From NCBI GenBank assembly GCA_028281675.1, contig JANQJL010000091.1, forward strand, positions 1-64,000: 64,000 nucleotides of DNA, in the 5' to 3' direction. Position numbers and translations under genes: made by a program. Under the pieces are notes generated by a model. That model was not told where the DNA came from, did no database searches, and worked only from the letters and a program-made list of their open reading frames with translations. Numbering within the stretch: the first letter of the stretch is position 1; each line of letters starts with the position of its first letter. This stretch comes from Simkaniaceae bacterium. GTDB taxonomy: Bacteria; Chlamydiota; Chlamydiia; Chlamydiales; Simkaniaceae. This document shows positions 28,161-37,923 of this stretch, in pieces.

Positions 28161-30571
28161 CCAAGGAGATCAAGAAGTGGGCCTGCAACATCCCGCCTTT
28201 TCCCCCGATAGGGGTAGTCATGAATAAAGAGTACAGGGTTATAGTTTAATTCAATGATGGCATAGTTCCTTCTATTCGGCTCTTGTTTAGGGAAGGGAAT
28301 GATCATGTCAACGCCACAAATTTTGGCGTTGAAGACTCTAGTCGCTTTAACGGCTATTTTATGGTATCCCTTATGGACAAGGTCGGTCATGTCAAGAGCG
28401 TCTCCACCTGTAGATATATTGGAGTTATGGCGGAGATAGATCTTTTTTCCTTTTTTAGGAATATTTGATCCAGCCAAGCTTTGAGCATGAAGTACTTTTT
28501 TTTCTTCAGGGCCAAGGTGGATGAATGTTTTTGGGGTGCGATAATAGGAGGGGTCGTAGTTTTTTTCATGAATCAGCTCCTTGATTGATTGTTTTCCATC
28601 TCCAACCACATTAGCAGGCTCCCTCTTTGCAACCCCTATAACCTTTCCATCGATCACTAAAAAGCGGAATTCTTCTCCAGGGCAAAATTTCTCCACTATA
28701 ATTGAATTTCCATAGGAAAAAGCACTTTGGGCAGCAGAGGCGTACTCTTTTTTCTTTCCTGGATGAATAAAGTAGATTCCTAAACCAAAGTTAGTCGCTT
28801 TCGGTTTCACAACTACTTTTTGTTTTTGATAGATTGAGTAGTCTGTCAAAGCAGACTCTATTGTGGAATATGCTTTTCCTATTGGAACATTAAACCCTTT
28901 TTGATAGAGGATTTTTTTTGTCACCTCTTTGTTCTCAAGAAGATGGGGGGTAATATAAGAGTCCTTTGATGTTTTCGTTGCTTCTTTTATATATTCGATG
29001 TGTCTACCTCTAGAGAAACGGAGGACTTGATCTTCCTTATCGAGAACTTCAATCTTTACCCCCCGCTTTTGGGCTTCTCGAATGAGAATTTGTGTGGAGA
29101 GTTCGAAGTTTTCATATCCTTCAACAAGGATCTTAGAGGCGGTTTCCAATCGTTGATTTTGAATATGAGAGTTTTTGGCAAGAGCTTCAAAGGATTGATA
29201 TTTTTTTAGGGAGATTTTCTTTTCGTAAAATGCTTTTTGGTGCAGTTTTGCAAGAGATAGTCCTAGCTCTTGAAAGCCATGATTCTTTATATCATTTAAA
29301 ATGAGCGCTGAAGGTGAGGTATTTGGGTTTTTCACTTTTTCTTTTTGAAGGGCAAGAGTTTTTTCGTACCCTAAAAGCCCAGATAATGGTTCTAACTCTT
29401 TGAGAATCTTTTTAGCCCAATTTTTTAAGGAAATATTCCTTGGGCAGGTGAGGATAAGATTGGGGTCTCTTCCGTTTAATGCGACGTTATTCTGATTGCG
29501 GGTTAAACATCGTTGCCCTTCTTTTGTGAGCTTTGGGCTCTTTTTAAAAAGACAGTACAAGAGAAAGAGATGGAGAAAGTGAATATGGTCTGAATTCATG
29601 CCGATAGCGTGGTAGGGGTCGAGGTCAATTGCTCTGATTTCTAAGTATTCAACCCCCCTTTTTTCAAGAGCCTCTAAGGGGGATTCTCCTTTATGAGGGG
29701 ATCTTTTAGGTCGGATCCGGGCGTAGTGTTCGTTCTCAGTTTGAAGAATATGATCGTTTAACTGCGTGGAGATGGTGGAATATTCTTTCTTGGGGGTTAA
29801 CAAGGCTTTTTTCATCTCAGATAGATAGGTATCGAGATCATTAAAAGAGATGGCCAGTTGGTTTTGAACTCGACTATAGTAGCCAAGATGGCTGGTTCTA
29901 AGAGAAGTTGCATGAGGAGAATAATAAAAGTCGCTCTCTTTTTTGAAGTTTTTGGGAAGGGGGCTATAGCTCGGATCCATCGCTGGGGATGAGCCAAAAA
30001 GATAGGTAAGGAGCCACCCTTCTCTTAAGAAATTTCGGATGATACCCAAATATTTTTCATTGATATACTCCTGAAGAGGGAGGGGTGAATGGTCATAAGT
30101 ATGGAGTTTTTTCCAAAATTTTTGGTCGAAAGAAAAGTTAAAGTGAATCCCTGAAATCATCTGAAGGTTCATCCCATACCGCTTTTTCAGTCCTTCCCGG
30201 TAAACTTTTTTTCTCTTTCCTTCATGGGATGTTCCATAATGGGCGATTTCAAAATGATCCAGATGAGGAGGCATAGAAAAAGGCCAAAGGAGCTCTCCGT
30301 TCATATTTTTGAGGGAAAACTGAATGATCTCTTTAAGAAAGTGCTTTGCAGTGCGAAAAGATTTAAGAGGGGGAGTATTCCATTCGATTTGTTGTTCACT
30401 GAAATCAGTGCTGATATAAGGGTGCGTTAAGGGAGCACCTAAATCTTTTGGATGGGGCGTTTTTGAAAGCTTTCCATATGTGTCAATTCGGAGCGATTCT
30501 CTTTCAATTCCACATCGATAAGCTTTAAGAAGAGGGAGGTTTTTTTTCTTATGAAATAACTTGTGGTGCAT
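28148..30571 (-). CDS. gshF: bifunctional glutamate--cysteine ligase / glutathione synthetase (GshF-like)
   Basis: GIERESLRI, EIRAIDLDPYHAIGMNSDHIHFLHLFL (GCL) plus ATP-grasp C-terminus (VVKPKATNFGLGIYF, VEKFCPGEEFRFLVIDGKVI, AIIELNYNP). Confidence 0.88.
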   Translation of the reverse strand: MHHKLFHKKKNLPLLKAYRCGIERESLRIDTYGKLSKTPHPKDLGAPLTHPYISTDFSEQQIEWNTPPLKSFRTAKHFLKEIIQFSLKNMNGELLWPFSMPPHLDHFEIAHYGTSHEGKRKKVYREGLKKRYGMNLQMISGIHFNFSFDQKFWKKLHTYDHSPLPLQEYINEKYLGIIRNFLREGWLLTYLFGSSPAMDPSYSPLPKNFKKESDFYYSPHATSLRTSHLGYYSRVQNQLAISFNDLDTYLSEMKKALLTPKKEYSTISTQLNDHILQTENEHYARIRPKRSPHKGESPLEALEKRGVEYLEIRAIDLDPYHAIGMNSDHIHFLHLFLLYCLFKKSPKLTKEGQRCLTRNQNNVALNGRDPNLILTCPRNISLKNWAKKILKELEPLSGLLGYEKTLALQKEKVKNPNTSPSALILNDIKNHGFQELGLSLAKLHQKAFYEKKISLKKYQSFEALAKNSHIQNQRLETASKILVEGYENFELSTQILIREAQKRGVKIEVLDKEDQVLRFSRGRHIEYIKEATKTSKDSYITPHLLENKEVTKKILYQKGFNVPIGKAYSTIESALTDYSIYQKQKVVVKPKATNFGLGIYFIHPGKKKEYASAAQSAFSYGNSIIVEKFCPGEEFRFLVIDGKVIGVAKREPANVVGDGKQSIKELIHEKNYDPSYYRTPKTFIHLGPEEKKVLHAQSLAGSNIPKKGKKIYLRHNSNISTGGDALDMTDLVHKGYHKIAVKATRVFNAKICGVDMIIPFPKQEPNRRNYAIIELNYNPVLFIHDYPYRGKRRDVAGPLLDLLGYSK

Positions 30572-30636
30572 ATCCTTATTAAAGCATTGATGAAATTTTG
30601 ATACTAGAAAAAACCACTCTCCTTTATTAGAGAATT

Positions 30637-32091
30637 ATGAGATTGCTAAATATTTTTCGGTTAATTTTACCCGTGTGGGTTTTATTGCCTTTTTTATTTG
30701 AAAGTTGTGCTGCTTTAAAAAAAAGGAATAATGAACCAGGAGTAGTAGAAACAGCTGGGGTCACCTCTGCTATTGATTCAGCTTTGGAAACTCCTGATTT
30801 TACTAAGGGAGAATGGCCAGCCTATAACTGGTGGGCGGTATTTAAAGATGATCAGCTTGATGAGATGATGGAGAAAGCAATTGAAAATAACCCTGATCTC
30901 ATTGCGGCTGTTTATCGTGTAAGGGCAGCGGATGAAGCTGCTAGGAAAGCTCGGGCGCCTCTCCTCCCTCAATTGAGCGCCTCCTTTGAGGACGACTACC
31001 AACACCTTAGTAAAGATGAGCTTGTCCGTTTTCCCCCTTCTGCAGTTCCTGCCGTTGTTAATGAAATCCACTTATCTTTGAATTTCGAATACGAAATCGA
31101 TCTATTTGGAAAAAATCGGAATCAATATCGAGCAGCAATCGGGCAAGCAAGGGCGCAAGCTGCCGAAATGTCTCAGTCTCTTCTCATGATCACAACAACC
31201 TTAGCTGAAAGTTATATCAATTATGGAAAAAATCTCATGGATCTTCAGATTAGCCGCGATTTAATGGCTGCTAGGAAGCTTTATTTAGAACTTACAGAGC
31301 TTCGACGAGATTATGGAATTGATGACGAAATCGTTGTGAATGCTGCTAAGGCTCGCCTTTTAGAAGTAGAAGAGGCTGTAGTTATTTATGAAATGGAGGC
31401 TACGATTCGCGCGACTCAGCTAAAAATCTTAATGGGACTAAGCCCTGATGATTCTACAGAAATTCATTTTCCAACCCTTTCGTTTGATCGCCCCTTTCCT
31501 CTTCCAGAGGACATTCCTCTTAATCTTTTAGCACGTCGCCCAGACCTTATGGCACAAATTTGGAAAGTGGAGTCAGCAGCCTATCTCATCAAAGCGGCAA
31601 AATCTGCTTTTTTCCCCAATGTTAATTTAAAAGCCTTTGTTGGTCTGCAGAGCCTTCATTGGAACAGTCTTTTTTCTGTCGACAATTTTGCAGGGGCCAT
31701 TAATCCAGCGATTAGCCTTCCACTGTTTACTGGTGGAAGACTTACTGCCGAGCTTAATGAGCAGTATGCTTTGTATGATGCAACGGTTTATGACTATAAC
31801 TCTTTAGTCTTAAGGGCAGCAAAAGAAGTTTCTGACCAGATCAAAATTTTGGAGACAAAGACAGAGGAGGCTCGTCTCGAGTCGGCGGCATTTAACCATA
31901 TCCTTCATATTTCAGAGCTTACCCTTGCTAGGTATGAAAATGGCGTGGACGACTACTTGACCGTTTTAAATAGTCAGATCGATGTCATGAATGAGGCTAC
32001 AAAGGAAGTGGGAATCCAAAATGAGCGTTATTTGAGCGTTTTACTATTAATAAAAGCTTTAGGTGGTGGGTATGGAACAACAACCGACTGA
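30637..32091 (+). CDS. outer-membrane efflux lipoprotein (TolC/NodT family)
   Basis: Lipobox ESCAAL; WAVFKDDQLDEMMEKAIENNPDLIAA; ARRPDLMAQIWKVESAAYLIKAAKSAFFPNVNL. Confidence 0.9.
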   Translation: MRLLNIFRLILPVWVLLPFLFESCAALKKRNNEPGVVETAGVTSAIDSALETPDFTKGEWPAYNWWAVFKDDQLDEMMEKAIENNPDLIAAVYRVRAADEAARKARAPLLPQLSASFEDDYQHLSKDELVRFPPSAVPAVVNEIHLSLNFEYEIDLFGKNRNQYRAAIGQARAQAAEMSQSLLMITTTLAESYINYGKNLMDLQISRDLMAARKLYLELTELRRDYGIDDEIVVNAAKARLLEVEEAVVIYEMEATIRATQLKILMGLSPDDSTEIHFPTLSFDRPFPLPEDIPLNLLARRPDLMAQIWKVESAAYLIKAAKSAFFPNVNLKAFVGLQSLHWNSLFSVDNFAGAINPAISLPLFTGGRLTAELNEQYALYDATVYDYNSLVLRAAKEVSDQIKILETKTEEARLESAAFNHILHISELTLARYENGVDDYLTVLNSQIDVMNEATKEVGIQNERYLSVLLLIKALGGGYGTTTD

Positions 32092-33235
32092 GAATAACAA
32101 TAAAAAGCGGAATAAGATTTTAGTCTTTACCGCTTCGGGGTTTCTCCTGATTGGAGTGATCGTCTTTATCTACTGGGCAAAGGTCCTCCGCTTTGAGCAG
32201 TACACCGATGATGCTTATGTGAATGGCAATATGGTGGAGCTGACTCCTCAGGTTCCTGGAATTGTGACGTCGATTAATGTTGATAATACCGATTATGTTG
32301 AAGAGGGACAAGTCCTTATAGAGCTTGATGAGACCGATTACCGTTTTGCTTTTGAAATGGCAAAAAATGACTTAGCAGAAACTGTTCGAAGTGTTGTTCA
32401 GATGTTTATCCGAGTAGAAGAGCTTCGGGCAGAACTTGAGCAAAAAGATGCGGAGCTCTTTAAGACAGAGAAAGATTATCAAAATCGAGTCAACTTAGTA
32501 GGAGTTGGGGGTGTTTCTAAGGAAGAGTTTGAGCATGTTGAAGCCGCTTATGTTAGCGCACTATCTAGTCGTAAAGAAACTTACCATGCTCTTCAGTCGG
32601 CGATTGCCCAGGTTCAAAACACAACCGTTTCCACTCATCCGAATGTGAAACGGGGGGCAGATAGTGTTAAAGATGCTTATGTCAATTTGCAGCGTTGTGC
32701 TATTTTAGCTCCCATGAGCGGGTATGTTGCTCAGCGATCAGCGCAGCTTGGGGAATATGTGAACCTTTCTGAGCCTCTTCTTGCTTTAATTCCCTTAGAT
32801 GAGCTTTGGGTCGATGCTAACTATAAAGAGACACAGCTTGCAAAAGTGCGGATTGGGCAAAGTGTGAAGATGAAATCTGATCTCTATGGGCGTAGTGTTG
32901 TTTTCTTTGGAAAAATTATTGGAATCAATCCAGGAACCGGAAGCGTTTTCTCTGCTCTTCCTCCACAAAATGCAACGGGGAATTGGATTAAAATCGTTCA
33001 AAGGGTCCCTGTCCGTGTCAGCTTAGATCCTCAAGAGCTTAAGAACAATCCCCTTTGGCTTGGTCTATCGATGGATGTGACAGTCGACATCCATGATACC
33101 TCCAGTGAAATGCTTTCAGAGCCTCGCCGCGCTAAGCCGATCTACAAAACAAAGATTTATAGAGAACAAGAAAAGGGGGTCTATCCAATCATTGAACAAA
33201 TCATCCAGGAAAATACTGGAAATTATGAACCATAA
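32063..33235 (+). CDS. membrane fusion protein (HlyD/EmrA family)
   Basis: N-terminal TM; YTDDAYVNGNMVELTPQVPGIVTSINVDNTDYVEEGQVLIELD; LWVDANYKETQLAKVRIGQ. Confidence 0.92.
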   Translation: MVGMEQQPTENNNKKRNKILVFTASGFLLIGVIVFIYWAKVLRFEQYTDDAYVNGNMVELTPQVPGIVTSINVDNTDYVEEGQVLIELDETDYRFAFEMAKNDLAETVRSVVQMFIRVEELRAELEQKDAELFKTEKDYQNRVNLVGVGGVSKEEFEHVEAAYVSALSSRKETYHALQSAIAQVQNTTVSTHPNVKRGADSVKDAYVNLQRCAILAPMSGYVAQRSAQLGEYVNLSEPLLALIPLDELWVDANYKETQLAKVRIGQSVKMKSDLYGRSVVFFGKIIGINPGTGSVFSALPPQNATGNWIKIVQRVPVRVSLDPQELKNNPLWLGLSMDVTVDIHDTSSEMLSEPRRAKPIYKTKIYREQEKGVYPIIEQIIQENTGNYEP

Positions 33236-34754
33236 ACCTCTTGTTGGACTCACCCTTTTTATTGGAGCTATTGCTCTTTCTCTCTGCACCTTCATGCAGG
33301 TCCTTGACTACTCTATTGCCAACGTTTCGATTCCCTATATTGCAGGGGATTTAGCAGTTAGCGTCAATGATGGGACTTGGGTGATTACGATGTTTGCGGT
33401 GGGTAATGCGATTTGCCTCCCTTTAACTGGGTGGCTTACACGGCGCTTTGGATCGATCCGAGTGATGTTTGTCTCTGTTTTTTTATTTACCCTGTTTTCA
33501 TGGGCTTGTGGAATGTCCTTTAGCATTAATATGTTAGTCATCATGCGCTTCATCCAAGGCTTTGTGGCAGGACCTCTCATTCCTCTATCACAAAGTTTAA
33601 TGATCATGAGTTTCCCAAAGGAAAAAAAGAATTTAGCCCTTGCTCTTTGGAATATGGTTGCCATCGTTGGGCCGATTGCGGGACCCATTTTAGGAGGATG
33701 GATTACTTACAACTACTCCTGGCCCTGGATCTTTTTTATCAATATCCCTATTGGGATTTTTTGCACCTTTATTATCCGTTCTATTTATAAAGATCGAGAA
33801 ACTGTGATTGAGAAGATTCAGGTAGATAAGGTGGGAATTATCCTCCTAGCTTTTGCGGTGTCAACCCTTCAAGTTATCCTTGACCAAGGGCAACAACTCG
33901 ATTGGTGGCGCTCAAACCTCATTTGGATTTTAACGATCGTTTCTGTCGTCTCATTTACCTTCCTCCTTATTTGGGAGTTGAACATCAAAAACCCTATTGT
34001 CGACCTACGGATGTTTAAGAATCGGAACTTTGCACTAGGGACCGCGATGACAGCTCTTTCTTATTTGCTCCTCTTTGGAACGATCGTGATATCCCCCCTT
34101 TGGCTTCAAGAGATGATGGGATATACCGCTTACTTAGCAGGGCTTGCTGTATCAACAATGGGGATTGTTCCTTTCTGTACAGTACTTTTGGTTGCAAAGC
34201 TCATGGATCGTGTCCGTCTTAAGTATCTCATAATGCTTTCCTTCTTCATCTATGGTCTTGCTCTTCTAAATTTTACGACTTTTACGACCCAAATTACTTT
34301 TAGTAAAGTTGCCCTTTCTCGACTCTATTTTGGAGTAGGGATTTGCACGTGGCTTGCCCCCCTTACAGCGATTAGTTTTGCTCGGGTTCCCATTGAGAAA
34401 CTTGCGATGGGGCAGGGAATCTTTCACTTCCTTAGAATACTGATGGGAGGAGTTGGAACCTCAATCTTTGTTACGACATGGGAGAGAAGAGCAACCCATC
34501 ATCATAGCAATCTTGTTGATTTCATCAATCCCTACAATCCTGTAAGCAAAGAGTTATTTGCTGATATAAATAGTTATAATATTACAGGTGAATCGGCACT
34601 TCAAGTTGTTGACAATATGGCATGGCAACAGGCCTATATGCTTTCAATCAATGACCTCTTTTGGATTGCGGGGTGGACATTCTTTATCTTCATGCTCCTT
34701 GCCCTTTTCTTTAAGAAGAGGGTGAAGATCCCTGTTGTCCCACAGCCGGCTTAA
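33225..34754 (+). CDS. DHA2-family MFS drug transporter (EmrB-like)
   Basis: LDYSIANVSIPYIAGDL; RFIQGFVAGPLIPLSQSL; 12-14 TM; ATG at 33225 overlaps the upstream gene. Confidence 0.9.
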   Translation: MNHKPLVGLTLFIGAIALSLCTFMQVLDYSIANVSIPYIAGDLAVSVNDGTWVITMFAVGNAICLPLTGWLTRRFGSIRVMFVSVFLFTLFSWACGMSFSINMLVIMRFIQGFVAGPLIPLSQSLMIMSFPKEKKNLALALWNMVAIVGPIAGPILGGWITYNYSWPWIFFINIPIGIFCTFIIRSIYKDRETVIEKIQVDKVGIILLAFAVSTLQVILDQGQQLDWWRSNLIWILTIVSVVSFTFLLIWELNIKNPIVDLRMFKNRNFALGTAMTALSYLLLFGTIVISPLWLQEMMGYTAYLAGLAVSTMGIVPFCTVLLVAKLMDRVRLKYLIMLSFFIYGLALLNFTTFTTQITFSKVALSRLYFGVGICTWLAPLTAISFARVPIEKLAMGQGIFHFLRILMGGVGTSIFVTTWERRATHHHSNLVDFINPYNPVSKELFADINSYNITGESALQVVDNMAWQQAYMLSINDLFWIAGWTFFIFMLLALFFKKRVKIPVVPQPA

Positions 34755-35952
34755 TAAATAGAATAAGTGCTGCAATGATGGCGCATGCAGCTCCACAATA
34801 AATGGGAAGGCTATTGGCAACAGCCATAATAAATCCACCGGTTAACGCTGTTGAGGCTTCTGCAAAAACCTGAAGCGACTGGTTTGTTCCAAGTGCTTGC
34901 CCTTGAAAACGGCTGCTCACTGCATCTGAGACCATAATGGCTGGAAAGGCAAATCCCATTGATTGGAAAAACCCCAGGGGAACCAAAGTAACGAGAAGAG
35001 CCCATGGTGACTCTGGCATAATGAAGATAAGGTAGGAGATACAAAGAAAAAGGGACCCGAGGCGCATCGCTTGTCTGGAGGTCCACCATTTAGCAAACAT
35101 CCCAAAGAAAATGGGGGCAATCATAAAAGGGATAGATAGATAGGCATTGACTTCACCGAGACGGGCCACAGAAAAATGAAACCGGTTCACAAGGTAGGCG
35201 GTAAAAAAGTTCAAAAAGAAGAAAATCGCTAGAAAGACAAAAAGATTCGATGAGTAAATAACGCGGAGCCTCTTATATTTTAATCCTTCAGTAAAACTTC
35301 TTGTAATGGCCTTTACGGAAACTTCAATTTCAGGATCAGGGGTGTGCGTTTCACGAAAGAGGGTAAGAACAATAAAGAATCCAATAACAGTTAAACCTGC
35401 AGCGCACCAAAAAGGGGTATCAAAATGAAACCAGCTGATGATCGTTGAATCAGCAAGCTTACCTCCTATCAAGGGACCAAAGAAAAAAGCAGTGCTACTT
35501 AGAGAAACAAGCCAACCAAAGTTTCTTGTCTTTGTCTTAGCATCTTCACTAATATCTGCAATCGCAGCTTGAGCAATCACGATATTTCCCTCTAGAAGGC
35601 CGCTTAAAAAGCGGCTAACAAATAAGAGAGGGGGGAGGACATAGAGAACAGAAAGAGCTGACCCAATATAGGCGGGTATGACGATCATTAAGGAGATCAA
35701 AAGGACCGGCTTGCGACCAAACTTATCAGAGAGCTTTCCAAGGAGAGGGGCTCCTACAAACTGTCCGATGGGATACATCGCAAAGAGAATCCCTAAAAGG
35801 ATCCGCCGCAGTTCCTTTGTCGTTTCAACGGGAAGAAAAGCATGTGTAGGATCTAAAAAAAGGGGAGGGAAGAGGGGAATCGCGAGGGAAAAACCTAGGT
35901 ATCCTAGAAAGAGGACTGTAAGTACAGGAAAGATCCTTTTTACCGAAGACAT
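34711..35952 (-). CDS. MFS transporter (TetA-like)
   Basis: GAPLLGKLSDKFGRKPVLLISL motif; 12 TM; 3' end overlaps convergent emrB-like gene. Confidence 0.88.
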   Translation of the reverse strand: MSSVKRIFPVLTVLFLGYLGFSLAIPLFPPLFLDPTHAFLPVETTKELRRILLGILFAMYPIGQFVGAPLLGKLSDKFGRKPVLLISLMIVIPAYIGSALSVLYVLPPLLFVSRFLSGLLEGNIVIAQAAIADISEDAKTKTRNFGWLVSLSSTAFFFGPLIGGKLADSTIISWFHFDTPFWCAAGLTVIGFFIVLTLFRETHTPDPEIEVSVKAITRSFTEGLKYKRLRVIYSSNLFVFLAIFFFLNFFTAYLVNRFHFSVARLGEVNAYLSIPFMIAPIFFGMFAKWWTSRQAMRLGSLFLCISYLIFIMPESPWALLVTLVPLGFFQSMGFAFPAIMVSDAVSSRFQGQALGTNQSLQVFAEASTALTGGFIMAVANSLPIYCGAACAIIAALILFIKPAVGQQGSSPSS

Positions 35953-35955
35953 GAG

Positions 35956-36038
35956 TAGGAGGATACAAGGAAATTATTTTTTTTGGAAAGATTCTCGCAT
36001 TCTTTGTGATGCTTCCTTTATTTTCCGCATATGGCGGG
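35956..36038 (-). repeat. 83-bp direct repeat, copy A (duplicated 3' end of the small gene at 37696)
   Basis: ~93% identical to 37678-37760; still encodes RHMRKIKEASQRMRESFQKK-stop. Confidence 0.85.
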
Positions 36039-36068
36039 CCCTTAGAGAGCTCCAAACATTGCCTAGGT

Positions 36069-37505
36069 TCAACTCATTAAACTGGAAAAGTTGATTGTTT
36101 CTACAAAAAAGGACGCTTCATCGATTTTAGGGCTATATCCATTTACATGGATTAATACTGGAAGGCAGGAAAACCCTTTTGGCAGCGAGAGCCTTTCGAT
36201 CTTTTCTCTCACCTCTTCAATGACTTTAGGAGAGATTTCGTTTCTCGAGAACTTTATCTCGCACAGATAGAGCGTTTGGTAGCGGGTTTGAATCAGATAA
36301 TCGATCTGACACCCTTTCTGTTTAGTGTTCTTTCTTTGGAAATAGGGGTTATCATAAACAATATCTGTGGGGGCAAGACGGAGATGTTGAAGGATTAAAT
36401 AGCGATTGTTAAGTACTAAATTCTCAAACTGGAGCCCTACCATACTCTCCCATCCAGGAAGAATATTGAGTGTTGCACGGATAAAATGTCCTTTTTCAAT
36501 TTTGTTTTTATTGGGCTCAATACTTTTAAAGTAAAAACGGAGGTAATTGTCAGAAAGACGATAATGGGCCAAACGACTTTCACGACCCGTTTTTATCGAC
36601 CATGTATAGTCTTTTTCGATGTAACCCGACAGCGTTAGATCTTGTAAATAATCACTTAAAGGGCCTCCACTTGAATATTCAAGTGTATCGGCAATTGTTT
36701 TGTAATCTTTGGAACCCCCGACCAATTGCCGCACAATTTTTTGGTAGATTTCTCCTCTAGACCCAAAAAGATCATGGAAAATTTGTCGAAACTCATCAAA
36801 TAAGATTCCCTCTTTTTCAAAACAGAGCTGCTTAATGTTCTCTATAGCTGGAAGAGCGGGATTCACCAACTCTATATACCATGGAACCCCTCCCGTTATG
36901 GATAAAATCAAGAATTTTTCCATGAGAGATCCTTTAAATCCAAGTGAGTTTAACATTTTATTGCAATTGGGGAGCGATAGTTCCTCGAGATAAATCTTCT
37001 GAGTAATTCTACCAAAAAACCCTGTGCTGCTAATGATATTTTTCTCAATCCATGAAGATATTGATCCACACAAGACAAGGATCAATTTGGGATTCTTACT
37101 AAACTGTGTATCCCACATTATCTTAAGCTTTCCTAAAAAATCTGGGTCTAAAGAACCCATCCAGGAAATCTCATCCAAAAGGACAATCACCCTACCCTTA
37201 GATGTATGCTTTGCAAGATGAGAAAAAAGATCCCCCCAATCATTTGCTTTTAACCCCCCAATTCCTGTTTTTTCATTCAATTGCCTTGCAAATTCTTCCC
37301 GTTGTGATTGAGGTGTTGTTTTGGGCGTAGGTGGGAGTCCCGTAAAAAGATAAAACTTTTCTTTTTTTGCAAATTCTTCGAGCAGTCGACTTTTTCCTAT
37401 GCGGCGACGCCCCCGAACAACGACAAGACTTGCGGTTTTCTTTCGAAAGAGCTTTTTAAGCTTTTCTAAAGGGGCTTTTCTCCCAATAAAAAGATGTGAA
37501 TTCAT
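36069..37505 (-). CDS. AAA ATPase (archaeal-type ATPase/DUF234-like)
   Basis: FIGRKAPLEKLKKLFRKKTASLVVVRGRRRIGKSRLLEEFA Walker A; VIVLLDEISWMG Walker B; C-terminal CQIDYLIQTRYQTLYLCEIKFSRNEIS nuclease-like motif. Confidence 0.88.
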   Translation of the reverse strand: MNSHLFIGRKAPLEKLKKLFRKKTASLVVVRGRRRIGKSRLLEEFAKKEKFYLFTGLPPTPKTTPQSQREEFARQLNEKTGIGGLKANDWGDLFSHLAKHTSKGRVIVLLDEISWMGSLDPDFLGKLKIMWDTQFSKNPKLILVLCGSISSWIEKNIISSTGFFGRITQKIYLEELSLPNCNKMLNSLGFKGSLMEKFLILSITGGVPWYIELVNPALPAIENIKQLCFEKEGILFDEFRQIFHDLFGSRGEIYQKIVRQLVGGSKDYKTIADTLEYSSGGPLSDYLQDLTLSGYIEKDYTWSIKTGRESRLAHYRLSDNYLRFYFKSIEPNKNKIEKGHFIRATLNILPGWESMVGLQFENLVLNNRYLILQHLRLAPTDIVYDNPYFQRKNTKQKGCQIDYLIQTRYQTLYLCEIKFSRNEISPKVIEEVREKIERLSLPKGFSCLPVLIHVNGYSPKIDEASFFVETINFSSLMS

Positions 37506-37513
37506 AAGTTACC

Positions 37514-37602
37514 TTTACGCAAAATAGCATTTTTGCTGTTTCGCGTAAGTATAACAGATGGTTTTAATTTACGCAAAATAGCATTTTTGCTGTTTCGCGT
37601 AA
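37514..37602 (-). promoter_or_regulatory. two identical 35-bp palindromic repeats upstream of ATPase gene (putative operators)
   Basis: tttacgcaaaatagcatttttgctgtttcgcgtaa at 37514-37548 and 37568-37602, 54 bp apart. Confidence 0.75.
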
Positions 37603-37677
37603 ATTACAACTTGCTTACATAGAATTATTTGAGATTAAATTATCCGAAAATTCTCAATGGCAGTTTTGAGCGCTGAA

Positions 37678-37760
37678 TAGGAGGATACAAAGAAATTATT
37701 TTTTTTTGAAAGACTCTCGTATTCTTTGTGATGCTTCCTTCATTTTCCGCATATGGCGGG
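37678..37760 (-). repeat. 83-bp direct repeat, copy B (native 3' end of small gene)
   Basis: Match to 35956-36038. Confidence 0.85.
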
Positions 37761-37923
37761 TAATCAGATGGGTAAAATGGCGGGTCATATTATTTAAGAA
37801 TTGCTTTCTCTGTTTCTCATTAAACCGATTTAAAAAGGTCTTAAAAGGGACTGGATCACAAGCTTTGATTGTCTGTGCTTGCTGTAAGACTGGTTTGCTC
37901 TGGGTTGGGTTCATTTTTTCCAT
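37696..37923 (-). CDS. small basic hypothetical protein overlapping the secretin gene
   Basis: MEKMNPTQSKPVLQQAQ... to RIRESFKKK; alternative upstream starts up to 37989; C-terminus duplicated at 35956. Confidence 0.6.
   Translation of the reverse strand: MEKMNPTQSKPVLQQAQTIKACDPVPFKTFLNRFNEKQRKQFLNNMTRHFTHLITRHMRKMKEASQRIRESFKKK

Noticed and set aside
37514-37602. Possible CRISPR (repeated palindromic 35-mer)
   Set aside because: Only two copies with one 19-bp spacer, no cas genes, and placement in a gene leader; operator-like sites fit better
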